Below, piece after piece: positions 6,493 to 10,607 of a stretch of 10,607 nt of DNA. Source of the stretch: Bradyrhizobiaceae bacterium. GTDB lineage: Bacteria > Pseudomonadota > Alphaproteobacteria > Rhizobiales > Xanthobacteraceae. How positions within the stretch are numbered: the stretch's first letter is position 1; every line of letters begins with the position of its first letter. The position numbers and the translations under genes were made by a program. A model generated the notes under the pieces. The model made no database searches. It was not told the origin of the DNA and saw only the letters and a program-made list of their open reading frames with translations. The DNA lies in NCBI GenBank assembly GCA_016793685.1, contig JAEULX010000178.1, positions 1 to 10,607 of the forward strand, read 5' to 3'.

Positions 6493-8964
6493 TTATTGAG
6501 CGGCCGTCGCAGGAACACTGGCGGATCCGAGCCCCGACGACGACGTGTTGCCCAGGGTCCGCAGGCCGAGCTGCAACATCACCGTGTGGTTCGACGTCGG
6601 AATGCTGGTGCTGTACGTATAGTCGGTTATGTAGTTGAGCCCCAGCAGGAAGCAATCGTCGATATAGCCAATTCCCGCCTGGGTCTGGCTGAGATTGTTG
6701 TGGGCGATGTCGTAACGCGCGGCGCCGGTGAAGACCCAATTCGTGCTGAGCTTGACCGAGCCCGAGGAAAGCAGCCCCTCACGCTTTTCGAGGAAGCCCA
6801 GCTCCGGCTGCGCTGCGTAGTTGCCATACATCAGGGAAACGTTCCAGCGGTCGACGTTGGCGCGCGCTTCGGCTTCGAATCGCTGCAGGTCGAAGTTCTG
6901 CTCGTCGAAGCGATAACGCGTAATGAACGAAAAGATTCTGTTCGGTGCGTAGGTGAACCGGGCGACATAGTCGGAAGCTTTCGTGTCGAGACCGCTGCCG
7001 AGCCCGGTATTGGTCGTGTCGGCGATTGCAAACGAGTTCAGGCCGAAGAGCTGATAGGACTGGCCGAACAAGGCATTGATTGTGCCGCCGCCATTGATCT
7101 GCGCGGTGTATTGCACGCCCACATTGGCGCGTCCGCCGCCCTCGACCCGATCCCAGCCGGTGAACTTGTCGACCTTGAAGAGATTCGAGTCGTCGAAGAC
7201 GAGGCTCTGCGCATCTTCGTTGGGCAGCTTGCCGATGTTGGTTTCGTTCGGCCGGGCGATGATCTGCGCGATCGGCTCGATCGTCTGCGTGCCCCAGCTG
7301 TGGACGGAGATGAAGGGGTACCGGTAATCCAGGCCGGCGGTCGCCATGTACCGCGTCAGGGAGTCGTCGCCGGTCGCGATGAAGTTCGAAACGCCCGGAT
7401 CGGAGTTGATCGCGAGCTGTGCGGCGTCGCCGCGCACGGAGAAGAAGGGCGTGAACACCTGGCCGAAAGAATCGATGTACTTGGTCCGCCAGTGCGACTC
7501 GGCGGAGACGCGGGAATACGTGCCGGGAACGCCCCGCAGCAGGCAGTTCGCGCTCGTCTTGACCGCCGGGTCTGCGGTTGCCGTGTTGCAATACCCGTAC
7601 GTCGTAGCCGTTTGGCTTATCGCATCGAAGCTCGCGTTCTGACGCGACAAGGAGGTCGTGTTCACGCTGTAGCCGAGCTCTCCGCCCAAGATCGGTTGGT
7701 TGAACGTGTACTCGTAGTCCAGGACCGGATGGATGTTCGGAAGGACCGTCTGCTGGTCCGAAGCGGTGAAACCGGTGTAGTGGATCGCACGGACGTCGAA
7801 ATAGCTGCGGTCGCCGCGGCCGGCGACGAACGCCTGCGACACGCCCACATCGGTCGCCCCGAACAGGTTGATCAACTCGAGCGAGCTCGCCTGCAGCGTC
7901 CGGATCTTGTAGTCGGCGAAGAAGGTCGGATCGGATACCAGCACGCCGTCCCAACCCCAGGCCCAGTTCGGCGACAAGTTGAACCGGCCCCTTGTTTCGA
8001 GGCTGCCGCGGAATGTCTTGTACCCGTCCGTATTGGTGAATTCATCCTTGTCGGTCTGGTAGAGGCCCGCCGCGCGCAAGGTGTAAGAGCCGTTCTCCAG
8101 GCGCTGGCGCCACTCGCCTTGCAGCAATGGACCCTGCTTCGTCATGAAGCGCGGAGAGAAGGTCGCGTCATAGCTCGGCGCGAGCGCGAAGTAGTACGGC
8201 GTTTCGACCCCGACGCCGTAGATCGAATTGGTGCTGATCAACGGCATCAGGAAGCCCGACTTCCGCTTCACGGTGGGGTCGGGCGCCGCCATGTACGGCG
8301 CGTAGGCGAGGGGCACGCCGAAGAACTCGAGGCGCGCGTCCTCGAAATAGATCATTTTCTCCGATTGGTCGTGAATGATCCGGGCCGCCTTGACCTGCCA
8401 CAGCGGCGGCTTGCGGGGATCATCCCGGCACGCCTGGCAGGCGGTGTAGACGCCGCTTTCGAGGACGGTGAAATTGCCCTCGGTGCGCCGCCCGCGCGCC
8501 GCGGCAAAACGGGTCTGGTCGGCCGTCTCGAGCCGCAGCGAATCGATGAACCCGTTGCGAAGATCGTCGCTCAGATCGATCAGTTCGCCATAAGTGATCA
8601 CGCCGTCGGCGCCCGTCAGGCGCACATTGCCTTCGGCGTGAAGATGCTTGGTCCGTTGATCGTAGATGACCTTGTCGGCCTGGACCGTCGATCCCTTGTA
8701 ATAGATCTGCACGCTCCCGACCGCCACCACGCGCTCGTTGGGATAGTCGTACTGAATCTCGTTGGCCTGCACGAGCATCGGCGGATCGCCGACTTCCGGC
8801 TCTTGCTTCGGCGGGGCCGGCCTGAGCTGAGTCTGGAAGTTGAGATACTGCGCATGCGCTTGGCCCACGCTGACGAACGTCGCCGCGCTCGCGAGAAGAA
8901 TCATCGCAAGGCTGGCGTGCCACCGCCGTTGTTGGACCGAGGGGAGGGCGACGAGCGTACTCAT
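6493..8964 (-). CDS. lptD: LPS-assembly outer-membrane translocon LptD
   Basis: LptD (OstA/Imp) forms the outer-membrane barrel that, plugged by LptE, inserts lipopolysaccharide into the outer leaflet. The 823-residue product has a signal peptide cut near AHAQ (residues 36-39). An LptA-like periplasmic domain spans about 62-140 (PMLVQANEIQYDYP, HLHAEGNVRLTG), and a linker block about 170-240 includes TACQAC and KRKSGFLMP. A long beta-barrel with aromatic/Gly alternation runs to near residue 806, then a short Ser/Ala tail. Cysteines are at 176, 179, 459, 474 and 771. ATG 8964 is chosen because AGGAGG lies 10 nt upstream and the gene then begins 2 bp after lptG. A longer frame to 9033 would intrude on lptG and bury the signal peptide. 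LptE is not in this window. Confidence 0.96.
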   Translation of the reverse strand: MSTLVALPSVQQRRWHASLAMILLASAATFVSVGQAHAQYLNFQTQLRPAPPKQEPEVGDPPMLVQANEIQYDYPNERVVAVGSVQIYYKGSTVQADKVIYDQRTKHLHAEGNVRLTGADGVITYGELIDLSDDLRNGFIDSLRLETADQTRFAAARGRRTEGNFTVLESGVYTACQACRDDPRKPPLWQVKAARIIHDQSEKMIYFEDARLEFFGVPLAYAPYMAAPDPTVKRKSGFLMPLISTNSIYGVGVETPYYFALAPSYDATFSPRFMTKQGPLLQGEWRQRLENGSYTLRAAGLYQTDKDEFTNTDGYKTFRGSLETRGRFNLSPNWAWGWDGVLVSDPTFFADYKIRTLQASSLELINLFGATDVGVSQAFVAGRGDRSYFDVRAIHYTGFTASDQQTVLPNIHPVLDYEYTFNQPILGGELGYSVNTTSLSRQNASFDAISQTATTYGYCNTATADPAVKTSANCLLRGVPGTYSRVSAESHWRTKYIDSFGQVFTPFFSVRGDAAQLAINSDPGVSNFIATGDDSLTRYMATAGLDYRYPFISVHSWGTQTIEPIAQIIARPNETNIGKLPNEDAQSLVFDDSNLFKVDKFTGWDRVEGGGRANVGVQYTAQINGGGTINALFGQSYQLFGLNSFAIADTTNTGLGSGLDTKASDYVARFTYAPNRIFSFITRYRFDEQNFDLQRFEAEARANVDRWNVSLMYGNYAAQPELGFLEKREGLLSSGSVKLSTNWVFTGAARYDIAHNNLSQTQAGIGYIDDCFLLGLNYITDYTYSTSIPTSNHTVMLQLGLRTLGNTSSSGLGSASVPATAAQ

Positions 8965-8966
8965 GA

Positions 8967-10061
8967 TCAGCCGTCCTCCTGATAAAGCAGCGGAAGGAGG
9001 CCGGTGAGCGTTCCGATCACGATCGGCAGCCATGCCGCCGCAATCGGATGCAAAAGCTCGGCCTTGCTCAAGTCGTCAGTGATTTTCGAGAGGACGTAAA
9101 GCACGAAGCCCGTTGTGACGCCGCACAGCACCATGTTCTGCACGCCGCCAAAGCGGAAGAAGCGCAAGCTGAAGGCGGCCGCCACCAGCACCATTGTGAC
9201 GAGCAAGGCGGGTCGCGACAGAAGCTTCTGGTATTGCAGCCTGTAACCGGCTGCGGCGAGGCCCGCGCGCTCGGCCTTTTCGATGAAGAACGGCAGATTC
9301 CAGAACGATACCGTGTCCGGAGTGGCAAAGCTTTCGCGCACCTGCTCGACCGTGAGATTGGTGGCGAGCATGTATTCCGGCGAGATGATCGGCGGCTCAT
9401 TCAACGTGTATCGCTGCACGCCCTGCAGGCGCCAGAATCCGCCGGTCAGGGTCGCAGCCTTCGCTTCGATGCGCTCGCGGAAATGGTTCTCGTGGTCATA
9501 GATGAGGACGGTGACGCCGCCGAGCTGCACGCCCTGGTCGCTGCTGGTCACCGCGTTGATGATCGCTTGGCCGGCTGCGTTTTTCTGGCTGATCCAGAAA
9601 CCGCCTCCGGTGCTCTGCAGGCTGGTCTGCTGCGAGCCGCCGATATATTTGACCTCGAGGCGCTTCGACTGTTCCTTCAGGTACGCGGCGCCGGGATTGT
9701 AGGCCGTGGTCGCGAACACGCCGAACATGAAAGCGACGAAGAGGGCAGGGGTGATGAACTGCCAGGCCGATACGCCAGCCGCGCGCGCGATGACGAGTTC
9801 CAGGCGGCGCGACAGGTTCAGGTAGCACATCATCGCGCCGACGAGCACCGCGAACGGCATCAGGATTTCCATCAGCTGCGGGATGCGGGTCAGCGAAATC
9901 GCCGCGCTGATGAGCGCCGACGAGTTCGGCGCATCGCTGCTGCGCCGGACCAACTCGATATAGTCGATGAGCGCCACCAGGCAGAAGCCGCCGATGAAAA
10001 TAGAGAGCAATGCGCTGAGGAAGCGCCCACCGAAATAGCGAGATAGTCGTCCCGCAATCAT
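8967..10061 (-). CDS. lptG: LPS export ABC transporter permease LptG
   Basis: LptG is an inner-membrane permease that, with LptF and the ATPase dimer LptB2, pulls lipopolysaccharide out of the membrane and hands it to LptC/LptA. The 364 residues show three N-terminal membrane segments (about 12-33, 62-83, 102-122), a periplasmic beta-jellyroll (about 125-275) and three C-terminal segments (about 284-299, 307-326, 336-358). The cytoplasmic coupling helix SRRLELVIARAAG (84-96) carries E88, the position used by E. coli LptG to contact LptB. GGGFWISQK (152-160) opens the periplasmic domain. The overall pattern fits LptG rather than LptF. No earlier in-frame ATG or GTG exists: a TGA lies 12 nt upstream. 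Its usual partner gene lptF is not found upstream here, so LptF must come from elsewhere. Confidence 0.95.
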   Translation of the reverse strand: MIAGRLSRYFGGRFLSALLSIFIGGFCLVALIDYIELVRRSSDAPNSSALISAAISLTRIPQLMEILMPFAVLVGAMMCYLNLSRRLELVIARAAGVSAWQFITPALFVAFMFGVFATTAYNPGAAYLKEQSKRLEVKYIGGSQQTSLQSTGGGFWISQKNAAGQAIINAVTSSDQGVQLGGVTVLIYDHENHFRERIEAKAATLTGGFWRLQGVQRYTLNEPPIISPEYMLATNLTVEQVRESFATPDTVSFWNLPFFIEKAERAGLAAAGYRLQYQKLLSRPALLVTMVLVAAAFSLRFFRFGGVQNMVLCGVTTGFVLYVLSKITDDLSKAELLHPIAAAWLPIVIGTLTGLLPLLYQEDG

Positions 10062-10553
10062 CAGCCTACGCTCTCACCCATGCCACGCTCGGCGCCGCCC
10101 ACAACGGTCGCGCCGGCCGCGCCGGTTTCGCCGCCCGCCGCACGGTCGCAGATCGCCGTAAAAATTTGATCACACGGAACCCCCCGGCTCCATGCTTGGC
10201 TAGCCAGACGTTTGCCGATCAATCCGGCCATTTCACGCGCCCCCCGCGCGCCACCTTACACACCGACTTACTTCCGCGTTCTTACTCGCACTCGATTTTT
10301 GTCGGTCCCCTTTCCCCCGTTGGCGCCGAGGCGATGCCCGGCGGATTTCTGATCTCGAACGGTAGCCTGTTGATCTGTCCACAAAATGGCCGCCCGAAGG
10401 CACAGCCTCCATAGGCTCCACACGGTTAATGCAGTATGACCAGACTGGGCCGCTAATGCTATGAGAAGGTTGCGGATACGGGTCACTACCGAGTCGGCGC
10501 ATTTGGCCACCCGTGTGTCTGGCCAGCCACAGGCCGATGGGATGAGGAGCGGA
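10062..10553. other. 492-bp spacer between lptG and a divergent pepA-like gene; no supported gene
   Basis: This is the longest stretch without a convincing gene, and it lies where lptF normally stands. Open frames on both strands have no membrane segments or recognisable motifs. The middle (about 10150-10460) is visibly richer in A and T than its surroundings. It holds a perfect palindrome TGGCTAGCCA (10197-10206) and three CTTAC copies (10255, 10267, 10281). A repeated TAATGC/TATGA pair lies at 10427-10439 and 10454-10464, two TGGCCA copies at 10504 and 10520, and a dyad ACGGGT/ACCCGT at 10478-10483 and 10509-10514. It must carry the promoters of the two divergent genes. A plus-strand candidate is ATGACC (10436-10441), 18 bp, then TATGAG (10460-10465), four of six matches each. 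I see no clear promoter for lptG. Confidence 0.6.
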
Positions 10554-10607
10554 ATGGCGGACAGTCTTCGGATCAAATTCGGGCCGATCGCGGCGCCCCG
10601 CGCTGGC
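10554..10607 (+). CDS. pepA: Start of a leucyl aminopeptidase-like gene (3' truncated by window)
   Basis: Eighteen codons from an ATG preceded by GAGGAG at 10544-10549, a strong and well-placed ribosome site. The peptide reads MADSLRIKFGPI followed by AAPRAG, open to the window end. The pattern M-x-D-x-x-x-[IV]-x-F-x-P with a following glycine resembles, from memory, the N-terminus of alphaproteobacterial cytosol aminopeptidases (family M17, two-metal enzymes releasing N-terminal residues). pepA is also the expected divergent neighbour of the lptF/lptG locus. Both lines are indirect, because the diagnostic metal-binding motifs lie outside the window. The start codon is more secure than the name. 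Confidence 0.5.
   Translation, partial: MADSLRIKFGPIAAPRAG

Noticed and set aside
6496..8982. Very long plus-strand open frame (828 codons) opposite lptD
   Set aside because: It is the antisense shadow of lptD. Its Arg/Val/Asp-rich composition matches no family, and the minus-strand frame has clear LptD domains.
8965..9033. 23-residue N-terminal extension of LptD
   Set aside because: It lies inside lptG, hides the signal peptide, and bypasses a well-placed AGGAGG.
10504..10525. Two TGGCCA copies 16 bp apart before the pepA-like gene
   Set aside because: Six-base self-palindromes are frequent in GC-rich DNA; nothing else supports an operator here.
10233..10576. Two overlapping minus-strand frames (89 and 102 codons) upstream of lptG, considered as lptF remnants
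   Set aside because: Neither has hydrophobic segments or LptF motifs, and one runs across the strong ribosome site of the plus-strand gene.

Overview
The window is ordinary high-GC alphaproteobacterial chromosome. Gene order and protein style point to the Hyphomicrobiales (Rhizobiales), near Bradyrhizobium, Rhodopseudomonas and Xanthobacteraceae. That placement is inferred from synteny and motifs, not from a search. I found no mobile element, CRISPR array, tRNA or rRNA, and no sign of an undescribed defence or mobile system.

Left part, plus strand (1-3338): the 3' end of fabF (fatty-acid elongation), a 251-bp spacer, then a tight run mltG - yicC - gmk. mltG and yicC overlap by 4 bp (ATGA), and gmk starts 2 bp after yicC. 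These genes cover septal/lateral murein glycan release, an RNA endonuclease, and GMP phosphorylation.

Right part, minus strand (3379-10061): read in its own direction the order is lptG - lptD - surA - pdxA - rsmA. lptG and lptD are 2 bp apart. A 234-bp gap with a TATAAT box separates lptD from surA. surA and pdxA overlap by 4 bp (ATGA), and pdxA and rsmA are 37 bp apart. This is the classic outer-membrane biogenesis cluster. LptG is half of the inner-membrane LPS extractor, LptD is the outer-membrane LPS translocon, and SurA is the periplasmic chaperone that delivers LptD and other barrels. It is joined to vitamin B6 synthesis (PdxA) and 16S rRNA dimethylation (RsmA). gmk and rsmA converge at about 3340-3400 over two hairpins.

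Right edge (10062-10607): 492 bp with no convincing gene, then the first 18 codons of a plus-strand gene that looks like leucyl aminopeptidase (pepA). In relatives and in enterobacteria, lptF normally sits between pepA and lptG, divergent from pepA. Here it is absent and the space is too short to hold it. This missing lptF is the observation most worth checking. The other findings are small: palindromes, short repeats, a possible promoter and a cysteine pattern in LptD.
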